Shown: positions 8,048 through 17,439 of the stretch, one piece after another
How positions within the stretch are numbered: position 1 is the first letter of the stretch
Layout of the letters: the number at the start of each line of letters is the position of its first letter
Origin: Planctomycetota bacterium
GTDB taxonomy: Bacteria > Planctomycetota > Phycisphaerae > Phycisphaerales > SM1A02
NCBI GenBank assembly: GCA_014381555.1
Contig: JACNLO010000040.1
Location: 1-39,948, forward strand
Reading direction: 5' to 3'
Length of the DNA stretch: 39,948 bases
The notes under the pieces: model-generated
Database searches by the model: none
The model's input: only the letters and a program-made list of their open reading frames with translations
What the model was told of the DNA's origin: nothing
Position numbers and translations under genes: made by a program

Positions 8048-8076
8048 ATTCTGGCCTAGTTTAACCCATTAATCAA
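8048..8076 (-). promoter_or_regulatory. Candidate promoter of the PEP-CTERM gene
   Basis: Read on the minus strand, TTGATT (8076-8071) and CAGAAT (8053-8048) are spaced by 17 bp, each matching four of six consensus bases. This predicts a leader of roughly 16 nt before the ATG at 8025. Confidence 0.35.
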
Positions 8077-8154
8077 TTTGTTTGCACGAGAATTTCGAAG
8101 GAATCCCCTCATTAACCTCTTAAATTACCTAAGTTTACAAATCCTGTTTACGGC

Positions 8155-9600
8155 TCATAGAAGTGGGGCAAATAAGCTTACTCCGTTTTGCCAAAGTCGT
8201 TTTCTCAGAGACCATTGGGAGGGCTCTTGAACTGAAACTGTCGTTGATTGCTCTATGTAGGTTGTTTGCAAAAAGCGGAGTTCACTTGCGAAATCAGTGT
8301 CGTAAACGAGCATGCTTATCTCAAAATTGAGATCTAGACTTCGTCGATCGAGATTAGCAGAGCCAATGAGGGCGAACTCCCGATCAATAGTCATTGTTTT
8401 GGCGTGGAGCAATCCTCCTTCAAATTCATGAATATGAACTCCAGCATTCAAGAGAGTTGCATAGCGACTCCGGCTTGCCGCGGCAACGAGGCAAGAGTCA
8501 TTCCTCGCAGGGAGCACAAGGTGGGTTTCAACTCCTCTTTTTGCAGATATGAGCAGAGCGGATTCTATTGAATCATCGGGTGAAAAATAGGGAGTGGTAA
8601 TAACAAGTTCATGTTGAGCACTGAAGAAAGCTGTTTGTAATAGTTGGCTAAGAGAGTGATTGTTGCTATTTGGTCCGGTTGCCATAAGTTGTGTAGAAAA
8701 ACCAGAATCTTGAATGTGAAGTGGTTCTTCTAATAAAACAGAGAGATCTTCGACCCCATCCATAAACCAATCTTGGACAAAGATGGCTTGCAATTCTCGA
8801 ACGACAGGACCTGTAACTCGAACTGAAGCATCGACCCATGGTGCAAATTTTGGTTTTGGAGCAAAAGAAGGCTCAGCAATATTGTTAGAGCCCATATACC
8901 CAATAGAATTGTCAATGACCGCAATTTTGCGATGGTTACGTAAATCGATGCGCTCAAAAAAAGCTCTTAGAAAACTTGCTGGTAGAGCTTCAACGACTTG
9001 GACTCCATTTTTCTTAAGTTGACAACATAAATCTGAATGAAGAAACTCTCTAGACCCTATCGAATCTAATAGAAGTCGACAGCTTACCCCCCTTGATGTT
9101 GCATCGATAAGTGCGTGAGCAATTTTACTTCCAGCATTGTCATTGAGCATAATGTACGACAAAATGTGGCAATTCTTGATTGCTTGCTGAATGTCTAGAA
9201 CAAGTGAGTCAATCATTTTGTTTGAATCACCTAGGAGCGTTGCATTATTTCCATCTGTAACTGGAGTTCCACCGATGGTCTCTGCGATGTATGCGATGGA
9301 AGCTTGATTTGTTTCTAGTTGTACTGCGTGTAGTCGCGAATCTTTTGTATGGTAGTACACACTTTGTGGAATGTGATGTTGAATAATTTTGTTTCGCTTT
9401 CTACGGCGGCTTCCCAATCTTCGTGTACCTACCAAAAGATAAATTGCCGTTCCAACAAACGGAAGGGAGATGATGAGTAATACCCAAGAAATTTTTGCTG
9501 AATCTGATTTTTTCCTTCCAAGTAGAAGGATTGAGACCATCACAATTTTCAAGATCAATTCCGAGAAAAAAAATGTAGCTGGAACGGAGGAGTTGAACAT
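8155..9600 (-). CDS. cls: Cardiolipin synthase (phospholipase D superfamily)
   Basis: A protein of 481 residues, the normal length for ClsA-type enzymes. Two N-terminal membrane helices (around residues 8-26 and 39-58) are followed by two PLD catalytic motifs: NHRKIAVIDNSIGYMGSNN in the first half and LLHAKTMTIDREFALIGSANLD in the second, each with the HxK-x4-D pattern intact. The enzyme joins two phosphatidylglycerol molecules into cardiolipin plus glycerol at the inner membrane. It follows the ftsQ-like gene by 38 bp on the same strand and may be the last gene of the mur cluster transcript. The ATG is the first in frame after a hydrophobic-start context. Confidence 0.92.
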   Translation of the reverse strand: MFNSSVPATFFFSELILKIVMVSILLLGRKKSDSAKISWVLLIISLPFVGTAIYLLVGTRRLGSRRRKRNKIIQHHIPQSVYYHTKDSRLHAVQLETNQASIAYIAETIGGTPVTDGNNATLLGDSNKMIDSLVLDIQQAIKNCHILSYIMLNDNAGSKIAHALIDATSRGVSCRLLLDSIGSREFLHSDLCCQLKKNGVQVVEALPASFLRAFFERIDLRNHRKIAVIDNSIGYMGSNNIAEPSFAPKPKFAPWVDASVRVTGPVVRELQAIFVQDWFMDGVEDLSVLLEEPLHIQDSGFSTQLMATGPNSNNHSLSQLLQTAFFSAQHELVITTPYFSPDDSIESALLISAKRGVETHLVLPARNDSCLVAAASRSRYATLLNAGVHIHEFEGGLLHAKTMTIDREFALIGSANLDRRSLDLNFEISMLVYDTDFASELRFLQTTYIEQSTTVSVQEPSQWSLRKRLWQNGVSLFAPLL

Positions 9601-9638
9601 GGCACCAAGATACGCGAAATTACTTCCTGGCGTGCTAT

Positions 9639-10496
9639 TTAATGGCGATAGACCGTGGAGGTATTGGTTAAATCTAATTCTCCAGAAATACCCTGGTCAA
9701 TTTGACCATATTGTTTGTAAATGTGGTTTAAGCGGTAGATTTTTTGATCTGCAAGTGCTTCTAACCTTTGTTCTTCACCGGGAGCTGAGCCCCAGATAAA
9801 TGCACTTTGTTTATTTGTTTCAAGAATCATAGAACTGCTTGAAGCAAAACGGGAAAGGTTAATACTTGTGATTTGAGTTGCCCATGGTTTATTATAAATT
9901 AATTTGAGAAGACTAATTGCAGCAACAATATCTTTGCCACTCCATTGTAGACCAGAGCGCTGGGGTCGACGAAAAGTTGGTTGCACAAGAGTAATGAAGT
10001 GGTAGTTGGGTTTTGTAATTTCTCCAATACGCGTAGGCAATCGCCGCCCCTGATCATCAATGTAGACAATTCCATCCTTGTCTTGTACCCGAGCAAATGG
10101 AATGAGGAACGAAGCATCTATGATTGCTTCGTTATCATTAACCCAGCGGACTTGGGTGATTTCTTGAAACCATCCTGTTGCTGTTAATGTATCAGCAGTT
10201 TCGATTAGACCCTCTCTGCCAACGGTTGTCTTGGCTAGATGGATTCTTGCGAGATCTTGAAGTTCAAGTAACAACGAATCATCAATCCAAATTGGTGGAT
10301 TGTTGAGGGTAACTTTTAAATCTGCCGCGGATACTTGAATTGCTCGGAGTTTTGGTACGCTCATAGCACTCAAAATAATAAGCCCAGAGATTGCCAGCAC
10401 CCACGATAGAACGATGGGGGACTTAAAAATGTGTCCTAATGCGCCCAATACCACAAACAGGTTGTATGAAAACTTCTTTTTCTTCGTTCGAGCCAT
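9639..10496 (-). CDS. ftsQ: FtsQ/DivIB-like cell-division protein (divergent)
   Basis: The preferred start is the second ATG (10496), giving MARTKKKKF and a basic cytoplasmic tail; the ATG at 10511 would add five residues. The topology is that of FtsQ: a short basic N-terminus, one membrane helix (SPIVLSWVLAISGLIILSAM), then an extracytoplasmic domain. A POTRA-like segment (LLLELQDLARIHL through WFQEITQVRWVNDNEAIIDASFLIPFARV) precedes YIDDQGRRLP, which resembles the FtsQ beta-domain entry. Sequence similarity alone is weak; the position directly after murC-murB-ddl, where ftsQ lies in many bacteria, carries much of the call. No ftsA or ftsZ follows: the next gene is cls. In FtsZ-dependent species FtsQ scaffolds the FtsB/FtsL complex. 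Confidence 0.62.
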   Translation of the reverse strand: MARTKKKKFSYNLFVVLGALGHIFKSPIVLSWVLAISGLIILSAMSVPKLRAIQVSAADLKVTLNNPPIWIDDSLLLELQDLARIHLAKTTVGREGLIETADTLTATGWFQEITQVRWVNDNEAIIDASFLIPFARVQDKDGIVYIDDQGRRLPTRIGEITKPNYHFITLVQPTFRRPQRSGLQWSGKDIVAAISLLKLIYNKPWATQITSINLSRFASSSSMILETNKQSAFIWGSAPGEEQRLEALADQKIYRLNHIYKQYGQIDQGISGELDLTNTSTVYRH

Positions 10497-10525
10497 AGCG
10501 TAGTACACCATCGACTATGCGCCCA

Positions 10526-11428
10526 TTAGCACTTGACTCGCCTAGAAGAAGCGAACTCGACCAGAGAAGAGCAAAGTTCAGGCATTTCTACTCCTATATG
10601 CCTAGCAGCCATTGGAATGAGTGAGTGGTTCGTAAATCCTGGCATAGTATTTATTTCAAGCAGCCAAGCTCCAGACTCATTCAATATAAAGTCGACCCTT
10701 GCAATGTCTCTGATACCCATGTGGTTATACAGGGTGGTAGCAGTTTTATTACAACTGTTATTAGGTAATTGAGGAGCGATGATGAATCGTGTGTCTTCGC
10801 GTTCGTATTTCGCTTCATAATCGTATGTTTTGATGTCTTTTGGTGGAATTATCTCGATAATCGGAAGGAGTTTCTTGCCAATTATTCCAACAGTTAATTC
10901 TCTTCCTCCAACATATTTTTCAGCAAGAACATCTGTGCGATTTTGAAGTAATCTCTCAAGTGCAACTTCAATTTCTTTTTTTGTAAAACAAAGAGCCACG
11001 TCGTAACTGGACCCATCATTTATTGGTTTAAGAACAAGCGGAGGTTCAATTGTGCATGGTGTATCTTCTGAAATCACGCACCACTCAGGAGTTTTTATTT
11101 CCAATTCTACAGCTATCTGTTTCGTAGCTATTTTATCCATCGCTACGGAAGAACTTTGACTATCTGCTCCAACAAAAATTTTGCCTGCATCTTCAAGTAA
11201 CTTTTGCAGCGGGCCGCCTTCACCAAATGGCCCATGCAGTACTGGGAAGATGACATCTGCTTGTATGATTTCTATATCTTTTGCAGAAGGGGTATCTAGA
11301 ACGATTTTTCTGACTTCATATTTGTTAGATTGTTCTAGTGCATTTGCGACAGCGGTCCCTGATTGAATAGAAACTTCGCGTTCAGCATCTGGTCCACCCA
11401 TAAGCACTGTGACAAGTTTTCTTTTCAT
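10526..11428 (-). CDS. ddl: D-alanine--D-alanine ligase
   Basis: The start is placed at 11428, where the ATG overlaps the murB stop as ATGA and the product begins MKRKLVTVLMGGPDAEREVS, matching the Ddl N-terminus; an upstream ATG at 11455 would add nine unlikely residues. About 300 residues, as expected. The ATP-grasp features are LHGPFGEGGPLQKLLE, then PLVLKPINDGSSYDV, then VGGRELTVGIIG, then ARVDFILNESGAWLLEINTMPGFTNHSLIP, with the Mg-binding Asp, Glu and Asn present. It makes the D-Ala-D-Ala dipeptide for peptidoglycan stems in the cytoplasm. It is third in the murC-murB-ddl-ftsQ order. Confidence 0.94.
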   Translation of the reverse strand: MKRKLVTVLMGGPDAEREVSIQSGTAVANALEQSNKYEVRKIVLDTPSAKDIEIIQADVIFPVLHGPFGEGGPLQKLLEDAGKIFVGADSQSSSVAMDKIATKQIAVELEIKTPEWCVISEDTPCTIEPPLVLKPINDGSSYDVALCFTKKEIEVALERLLQNRTDVLAEKYVGGRELTVGIIGKKLLPIIEIIPPKDIKTYDYEAKYEREDTRFIIAPQLPNNSCNKTATTLYNHMGIRDIARVDFILNESGAWLLEINTMPGFTNHSLIPMAARHIGVEMPELCSSLVEFASSRRVKC

Positions 11429-12372
11429 CTTTGAATCTCTGGGTCTCGTGACCACACAACAACTTCATTTTGTAATTTGATGCCTGTTGAGTCAAACACA
11501 CGTGTGCGGACATCTTTCATAACCGAAAGAACATCTCGGGCAGTACCTTTTGCAGTTGTGATGATAAAGTTTGCATGATGTTGACTTACTGAAGCTCCGC
11601 CAATGGTCAGACCCTTTAGTCCAGCGCCGTCAATTAATTCTCCAGCAGAGATTCTTTCCCCATTGTTATTTATGGGGTTTTTAAATGCACATCCAGCAGA
11701 AGTATCTGCAAGTGGTTGCATAGATTTTTTCCAAGCAAAAATATCTTTGACACTTTTCCGGATATGAATTGGATCACCCGGTGTTAAGCTAAAAGTTGCT
11801 GAGATAATAACTGGATCAGGAATTTTACTCTCTCTATAGGCAAAACCTAAATCACTGGATCGATATGTTGAGAGTTCGCCTGCTTTAGACAGACAAGTTA
11901 CGGTGGAGAGTGTGTCGGAAATTGAACCAAAATTCCCACCAGCATTCATTCGAATTGCTCCACCAATTGATGCGGGAATACCAGCTAAAACATGTAATCC
12001 ATCAAGCCCACATCGAGCAGTTTCCATAATTGCTTTACTCAAATCATAGCCACTCATAATATGCAAGGCGTCGATTGGCCCTTCTCTATTAAAGCGAGAT
12101 GTTTTAAAGCAATTATGATTCAGTTTCACAACAACTCCATCAACACCTAAATCATCAACCAAAAGATTCGCCCCTTTTCCGAGCACGCGAAAGGGAATGT
12201 TAGAGTTGTAACATCGTCGGAGTAATAACGAAAGTGCATCTGTAGATCGAGGTGATACGAGTACGTCTGCCTTTCCACCAACAGAGTAGTACGTCATAGC
12301 GCCTATGGGTGCATCAAATTCTAGATCAGCATCAATATCACCAAAAAAATCAGATTGATAGCGAACACTCAT
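11425..12372 (-). CDS. murB: UDP-N-acetylenolpyruvoylglucosamine reductase
   Basis: A protein of 315 residues. The FAD-binding motifs YYSVGGKADVLV (around 28-39) and VLGKGANLLVDD (63-74) are followed by GIPASIGGAIRMNAG (131-145), YRESKIP (179-185, substrate Tyr/Arg) and SAGCAFKNP (225-233). E303 in LQNEVVVW is the expected active-site Glu. The enzyme reduces UDP-GlcNAc-enolpyruvate to UDP-MurNAc with NADPH. The proton-donor position that is Ser in the E. coli motif SAGSFFKNP is Cys here (C228). The ATG overlaps the murC stop by 4 bp and the stop overlaps ddl by 4 bp, so the three mur genes are translationally linked. Confidence 0.95.
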   Translation of the reverse strand: MSVRYQSDFFGDIDADLEFDAPIGAMTYYSVGGKADVLVSPRSTDALSLLLRRCYNSNIPFRVLGKGANLLVDDLGVDGVVVKLNHNCFKTSRFNREGPIDALHIMSGYDLSKAIMETARCGLDGLHVLAGIPASIGGAIRMNAGGNFGSISDTLSTVTCLSKAGELSTYRSSDLGFAYRESKIPDPVIISATFSLTPGDPIHIRKSVKDIFAWKKSMQPLADTSAGCAFKNPINNNGERISAGELIDGAGLKGLTIGGASVSQHHANFIITTAKGTARDVLSVMKDVRTRVFDSTGIKLQNEVVVWSRDPEIQR

Positions 12373-13841
12373 TTGTGCAAGTGTATTTTATTATTACCAA
12401 CAAGGGCATGTGCAATTGTTGTCACTGGACCAGCTCCCATGATGACAATGAGGTCTCCATCCCTTGCAGTTGTTTGAAGGTGTTTAACGATGTTGTCAAA
12501 ATCGTCGATATGTTTTGCAGAAGAGCCTTGGTCGATAAGTTTGTCGACGAGGTCTTGAGCCGAGACACGTTGTTGTTCTGCTTCAGAGTCTCGTACGAAA
12601 TATATGTGCGGGACAATAATTTCATCTGCAGAAGAAAAACTTTGAGCGAATTGCTCAAGTAAGAACCGTGTTCTGCTGTGCTGGTGAGGTTGAAAAACGC
12701 AAAATAGTCTTTTTGGTAATTCAGCTGAACGAAGAGCACGAAGAGTCATCTCAATTTCCGTTGGGTGATGTCCGTAATCATCGTACACAATGGCTTTGCC
12801 ACCATCGTTACAGCTGAGGTGGCCAAGTTTTTGAAGGCGTCGATCAACACCTTCAAATTCTTCAAGTGGCGCAGTAATAGATTCCCAATCAACTCCCAGA
12901 TTTGCTGCTAGGATTGCTGCAGCTGCAGCATTAAGCGCATTGTGTGACCCGGGCATGCCGTTTGTCCACTGGATAGTCCACATGCCATCTCGAAGTATTC
13001 CAACCCTACGAACACTCGGATCAAACACCACTTGATAATCAGCTTCAGGATGAAAACCAAACGTTTCTACTTTGCACCGTAATCCCGGGGTGACTATATT
13101 TCGATGTGCTCCATCATGTGCAATCAATAGAAAACCCTGATCTTCTGAAGGTGGGATACGCATTGCAAATTTTCTAAATGATTCGATGATTGCATCTAGT
13201 GAAGAGTAATAATCAAGATGGTCTTCTTCGATGTTATTGATAAGACCAATCGTTGGAACATGATCGTGGAAAGAGCGATTAAATTCACATGATTCACTTA
13301 CTAGAACACCACATTTTCCCTCTAATGGCCCTTGCGGAATCTTTGAAGAACCTACTCGGCTTGACCCACCAATTTGGGAGCAGTTCGCGCCAACAATGAA
13401 ACTTGGGTCAAATCCGGCTTTGAGAAGAATTGCACTGAGCATGGAGACCGTTGTAGATTTTCCATGTGTTCCTGCGATGCAAACGCCAGTGTGTTGAGAT
13501 TGTACAAAACCAAGCATTTGTGCATACGTTAGAACAGGTATGCCAAGTTCATCTCCCCTGAGTATTTCTGGATGATCAGGAGGTACTGCAGCTGAATGGA
13601 CAATAATGTCAATATCTTGCGTAATAGTACTTCCATCTTGGAGAATCGAGGTTGGAATTCCATCATGAATTAACGCTTCGGTAACGTGTGAATTTACAGC
13701 ATCTGTTCCAACAACCTCACTCCCAAGATTGCACAGAAGGCGGGCTAGCCCATTCATGCCACACCCCCCAATTCCAACAAGGTGAAAGTGCTTCTGACTC
13801 AATGTTTCGGTTGTGAGTAGAGGAGTGGGTTGAGGAGCCAT
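12369..13841 (-). CDS. murC: UDP-N-acetylmuramate--L-alanine ligase
   Basis: A protein of 490 residues, the usual MurC length. The N-terminal UDP-binding Rossmann loop is HLVGIGGCGMNGLARLL, the ATP P-loop is GTHGKST (124-130), and the central domain has LINNIEEDHLDYY. GSHNALNAAAAA and YDDYGHHPTEI are the C-terminal ligase signatures. It adds L-Ala to UDP-MurNAc in the cytoplasm, the first amino acid of the peptide stem. It is the first gene of a minus-strand cluster murC-murB-ddl-ftsQ-cls, with 4-bp overlaps at the first two junctions. The 71 bp between this start and the divergent response regulator must hold both promoters. Confidence 0.95.
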   Translation of the reverse strand: MAPQPTPLLTTETLSQKHFHLVGIGGCGMNGLARLLCNLGSEVVGTDAVNSHVTEALIHDGIPTSILQDGSTITQDIDIIVHSAAVPPDHPEILRGDELGIPVLTYAQMLGFVQSQHTGVCIAGTHGKSTTVSMLSAILLKAGFDPSFIVGANCSQIGGSSRVGSSKIPQGPLEGKCGVLVSESCEFNRSFHDHVPTIGLINNIEEDHLDYYSSLDAIIESFRKFAMRIPPSEDQGFLLIAHDGAHRNIVTPGLRCKVETFGFHPEADYQVVFDPSVRRVGILRDGMWTIQWTNGMPGSHNALNAAAAAILAANLGVDWESITAPLEEFEGVDRRLQKLGHLSCNDGGKAIVYDDYGHHPTEIEMTLRALRSAELPKRLFCVFQPHQHSRTRFLLEQFAQSFSSADEIIVPHIYFVRDSEAEQQRVSAQDLVDKLIDQGSSAKHIDDFDNIVKHLQTTARDGDLIVIMGAGPVTTIAHALVGNNKIHLHK

Positions 13842-13875
13842 TCGTAGATTCTATCGCCGTGATTGAATAAAGGTC

Positions 13876-13902
13876 TTGAACTTGGGAGTTTCAATGTACA
13901 AT
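13876..13902 (+). promoter_or_regulatory. Candidate promoter of the sigma-54 regulator gene
   Basis: TTGAAC (13876-13881) and TACAAT (13897-13902) are separated by 15 bp, shorter than ideal. The -10 ends only 10 bases before the ATG at 13913, so a transcript would be nearly leaderless. No Shine-Dalgarno sequence is visible before this ATG, which agrees with that reading. Confidence 0.28.
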
Positions 13903-13912
13903 TAACAACAAC

Positions 13913-15277
13913 ATGACAGACTTACATGCTCAAATATTAATCGTTGACGATGAGCCAGATCACGCAGAGGTGATGGCAGAATCGTTACGTCGTCAGGGAC
14001 ACGTCTGCACAATCGTGGATGGGTTTGAGAGTGCTCGTGATGAGTTAACTATGGGTAGTTTTGATGTAGTCGTGACAGATATGGTGATGGAAGAAGAGCG
14101 TTCTGGGCTTGAGGTACTTGAGTTTACAAAGGCACATCAAGATGACGCGGCAACAATTGTTGTGACCGCTCATGGTGATATTCCAACTGCGAAGTCTGCT
14201 CTCCAAGGCGGAGCATATGATTTTATTGAAAAGCCACTTGATCTTGATGTCTTTAGAAATTTAGTAAATCGCGCTGCAGAAACAGTCATGCTTCGGCAAC
14301 AAAACGAAAGTTTGCAGGGCCAGGTGGACTCAGCATTTGGTTTTGAGGGAATTATTGGCGATTCGCCTGGTATTCGTAAAGTCATCGAACTTATTCGCCA
14401 AGTTGCTCCGAGCAACTTGCCTGTTCTGATTACTGGTGAATCTGGTACTGGTAAAGAGCTCGTAGCGGCTGCGGTTCATAAACAATCAAAAAGAGCGAAG
14501 AAAAAATACGTTGCGTTCAATTGTGCTGGACAAAGCGAGTCTTTGCTTGAAGATCAACTCTTTGGTCATGTTCGTGGAGCATTTACTGGGGCTGATCGTG
14601 ATAGGGAAGGCGTCTTTGAATATGCAAATGGCGGGACCCTATTTCTAGATGAAATAGGTGATATGCCACTTACTATGCAAGCGAAACTACTGCGAGTTCT
14701 TGAAACTGGGGATGTAGTTCGCTTGGGTCAAAATAGTGATAGATCAACAGATGTTCGATTTGTTTCTGCGACAAACCAAGATCTTAAAGCCCGTTGTGAG
14801 AGTGGTGAATTTCGCGAAGATTTATATTTTAGAATTAATGGGGCAGAACTAAACATCCCTCCACTTCGACAACGGCGAGAAGATATTCCTTTACTCGTGA
14901 ACCATGCTCTTGGTAGGTATGCAGCAGATATGGATTGCGCTAGACCAACAATGTCTGAACCAGCCATGCTCCGCTTAGTAGCATACGATTGGCCTGGGAA
15001 TGTTCGCGAGTTACTCAATGTTGTTCAGCGTATGGCTGTGATGATGAATGGGGACACGATTGAAATTTCGCAAGTTCCAGATGAAATTCGAAGTTCAGAG
15101 ACTGATGATTCCTATGAAGTTGGAAGTCTCGCTGGCATTGGTCTCGATAAACTTGAGAAAGAAGCTATTCGGCAGACACTTGCTATGACAGGTGGAAATA
15201 GAGAGCAGACCTCAAACCTTTTAGGAATTGGGGAACGCACGTTGTATCGAAAATTGAAGGAATACGGAATTAAGTAA
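13913..15277 (+). CDS. NtrC-family sigma-54-dependent response regulator
   Basis: A protein of 454 residues with the three NtrC domains. The receiver domain (1-120) has the acidic pair D12-D13, phospho-acceptor D56, T85 and K107, all intact. The AAA+ domain has Walker A GESGTGKE (175-182), the sigma-54 contact loop GAFTGA (222-227), Walker [11 protein letters not shown] (241-250) and a WPGNVREL arginine-finger region. The C-terminus (about 413-454) is a Fis-type helix-turn-helix ending in [12 protein letters not shown]. Phosphorylation should trigger oligomerisation and ATP-driven opening of RpoN promoters. No partner histidine kinase is in the window. It faces away from the murC cluster and towards the pseudopilin operon, so PilR-like control of those genes is possible but unproven. 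Confidence 0.93.
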   Translation: MTDLHAQILIVDDEPDHAEVMAESLRRQGHVCTIVDGFESARDELTMGSFDVVVTDMVMEEERSGLEVLEFTKAHQDDAATIVVTAHGDIPTAKSALQGGAYDFIEKPLDLDVFRNLVNRAAETVMLRQQNESLQGQVDSAFGFEGIIGDSPGIRKVIELIRQVAPSNLPVLITGESGTGKELVAAAVHKQSKRAKKKYVAFNCAGQSESLLEDQLFGHVRGAFTGADRDREGVFEYANGGTLFLDEIGDMPLTMQAKLLRVLETGDVVRLGQNSDRSTDVRFVSATNQDLKARCESGEFREDLYFRINGAELNIPPLRQRREDIPLLVNHALGRYAADMDCARPTMSEPAMLRLVAYDWPGNVRELLNVVQRMAVMMNGDTIEISQVPDEIRSSETDDSYEVGSLAGIGLDKLEKEAIRQTLAMTGGNREQTSNLLGIGERTLYRKLKEYGIK

Positions 15278-15373
15278 TAACTCAGTTTTTTGAATCGACA
15301 CAATACAGAAGAGAATAAACGCAGCAAAGCAATATACGACCCGCGGGATAGTTTTTTTAAGAGCGACTTGTTG

Positions 15374-15865
15374 CTACCGGATCGTACCAGTCGTAGGACT
15401 TACTTGAATTGAGGCTGTTGATTCGCCACATAGAAGTGTGATTTTTGCAGTTTGAGAAAAGTCTACTAGCCCGCCATTTTGGTTGAATGAAATCATGTTT
15501 TCAGACATGTTGCTTTGGATGACTATATCTGGAGCTGAAATTGCAGCGCCTTGGCCAAAAAATGTGACGAGGGCTTCATTTGTTGTGCTATCTTCAAGTG
15601 GAATTGCAGGAGTTGAAGTTCTTGCGATATGCCACCCCGCGCCCGTGTCGTCAACAACGAGTGAAATTGAATCGTCTGGAGTTGAGATTGCTAAGATTTG
15701 TGCATATTCGAGGTCGCTTACGAGTAATCGTCTTGCAATATCAAGTTGCAAAGCATCGTTGCTGCCAAGCATTGGCGCAGCAAGCGCACCCAATGTTGCA
15801 AGGATAGCAAGTGAAATCATTAATTCAATAAGAGAAAAACCATGATGTATCTTTCGTCGAATCAT
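15374..15865 (-). CDS. Pseudopilin, GspH/FimT-like
   Basis: A protein of 163 residues. The type IV prepilin leader MIRRKIHHG ends at the cleavage site G^FSLIELMISLAIL with Glu at mature position 5, followed by an uninterrupted hydrophobic helix (to about residue 32). The rest is a small globular domain rich in Ser/Thr/Asp with the end IQVSPTTGTIR, similar to GspH/FimT minor pseudopilins. It would be processed by prepilin peptidase and built into the tip of a pseudopilus. It is the last of four pseudopilin-like genes; its ATG shares one base with the stop of the previous gene (TAATG). No prepilin peptidase or assembly ATPase is in the window. Confidence 0.8.
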   Translation of the reverse strand: MIRRKIHHGFSLIELMISLAILATLGALAAPMLGSNDALQLDIARRLLVSDLEYAQILAISTPDDSISLVVDDTGAGWHIARTSTPAIPLEDSTTNEALVTFFGQGAAISAPDIVIQSNMSENMISFNQNGGLVDFSQTAKITLLCGESTASIQVSPTTGTIR

Positions 15866-17439
15866 TAATCAACTACCTGTGCAAAAGTGGAATGGTTTGA
15901 GTGATTCATTTCACGTACAATTCTTTCCCAACGACGGGCATCAACCCCATACACAAGGAGCATGTAGATGACCTCATGAGGACGGTCAGTTGGTGTTGAT
16001 TTCCAATCATAGAATCTGTGGTTGATCCCATTGCCTTGAGTATCATATTCAGAGAGTGATCGTTCGATTGAATCGATCAAATCTGGATTTAATTGAGTTA
16101 ACTGTCGGAGTTCACTGAGCAATGACCCATCTTCGCTATACATTGGACTTTCTGTGTCGGCAAACCCTCCATTGTCAAGCAGTGGGTCGTAGAGAACTCT
16201 TGCTGCACCTCGAAGTAAAACAGTATTGCCCGCAATACGACCGCAGACCGTTGAAACTCCACCGAGTTCTATTTCACTTAAGGGGGCATAAAGTTCTGCC
16301 TTAATTGTTGATTGCCCTGATATTTCCCACTCACTGTCTTCATGTCCATACATTTGAACACGGCTTGGATCCATCCATGACCTAGATGATTGATTTGCAT
16401 TTCCAATATAGCTTGTTTTAATTTCAACATCCCCACCAATGTGAAGAGTGAGAGTAGCATTATCTAAAAGTGTGATGCTACTATTATTCATCGTAAAATC
16501 TTCTTCCACAATGAGAATTACATCCCCACTAATTTCAATCGGGTCCATCGATGTTAGTGATAGTTCTTCGACTTCGTATGTGCCTTCTTGGATAGCGCGA
16601 TAATTTGATTTCCTTCCTCGAAAATTTCTAAGTCCTGATGTAAACAAATCAGACCATCTATCGAGAGACGCGGAATCAAAATCTTCGTTATCGATATTAA
16701 GCGATTCAAATTCAGTTGGAGGAGGGGGGGGAGCGAGAAAAGGAAGTGAGTCAGTGAACTGCGAAGTCATCAATGAAGTTGCCGAAATCATTGAAGATGC
16801 TTCTTGGGGTGTGTAAAGTTCGAACTTCTGGTGCTGTGCGTTTGATCCCATCTGAATTGACATTGGGTTCGTAGCGAGTGTTCCAATTCGTAGTTGTTGC
16901 TCTACCGAATTAGGAGAAGCTACCCAATTTTGTACAGATGAAATACCAAGCATCGATATTTCTTCTTGAGCAAAGATTGCAAATTCACTGTAATCAACAT
17001 CAAATTCATCGTCATTTGGAAAAATAGTCGCTGTTGCTTCAGTGATTTGGGTTTGCCCTTCGACAGTTGCGGATATTGATATTAAAACTTCAAAGGTTGA
17101 TTCTGTAGGCGGCAATTCTGTTTCAGCATCTAGAACTGTGATGGTGATAGTTTCATCACCAAGTTGATGGTCTTGAAGAATCACGCCATCAATATGGCTA
17201 GTTCTCCAACTCGCATCTGTTTCTAGAATGGCCAACGCTAAGTCAAGACCAGACTCGGCAACAATGCGAGCTTTCGATGAAGAAGCAATATTTGCACTTA
17301 TTGCAATGGAATTATCACGTGAACCAAAATATGCAACAGCCATTGCACCAGTTACAAGAACAGCAACCATGACAAGCATCATGGCTACACCACGTCTGGA
17401 AATTGCATTTGTGTTGTGTTGTTGAGAAAATTGGTTCAC
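15865..17439 (-). CDS. PilX/GspK-like protein with beta-helical (DUF7305-like) domain
   Basis: A protein of 524 residues. After a short basic leader, RRGVAMMLVMVAVLVTGAMAVAYFG is a type IV pilin-like hydrophobic segment without the canonical Glu5, as in GspK and PilX proteins. The region from about 60 to 160 is Glu/Ile-rich (KARIVAESGLDLALAILE start). From about residue 285 to 400 short strands repeat (GDVILIVEEDFTMNNSSITLL, LTLHIGGDVEI, IKAELYAPLSEIEL, CGRIAGNTVLL), the bactofilin-like stack seen in DUF7305 proteins. A C-terminal domain of about 100 residues is unrecognised. A proline run lies at 239-243. It probably sits at the tip of a pseudopilus. It is coupled to both neighbours (4-bp overlap upstream, 1-bp downstream). 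Confidence 0.68.
   Translation of the reverse strand: MNQFSQQHNTNAISRRGVAMMLVMVAVLVTGAMAVAYFGSRDNSIAISANIASSSKARIVAESGLDLALAILETDASWRTSHIDGVILQDHQLGDETITITVLDAETELPPTESTFEVLISISATVEGQTQITEATATIFPNDDEFDVDYSEFAIFAQEEISMLGISSVQNWVASPNSVEQQLRIGTLATNPMSIQMGSNAQHQKFELYTPQEASSMISATSLMTSQFTDSLPFLAPPPPPTEFESLNIDNEDFDSASLDRWSDLFTSGLRNFRGRKSNYRAIQEGTYEVEELSLTSMDPIEISGDVILIVEEDFTMNNSSITLLDNATLTLHIGGDVEIKTSYIGNANQSSRSWMDPSRVQMYGHEDSEWEISGQSTIKAELYAPLSEIELGGVSTVCGRIAGNTVLLRGAARVLYDPLLDNGGFADTESPMYSEDGSLLSELRQLTQLNPDLIDSIERSLSEYDTQGNGINHRFYDWKSTPTDRPHEVIYMLLVYGVDARRWERIVREMNHSNHSTFAQVVD

Noticed and set aside
15340-15358. Terminator from CCCGCGGG followed by T7 after the sigma-54 regulator
   Set aside because: The 8-bp palindrome has no loop, so a stable RNA hairpin cannot form from it, and the T-run is separated by four bases.
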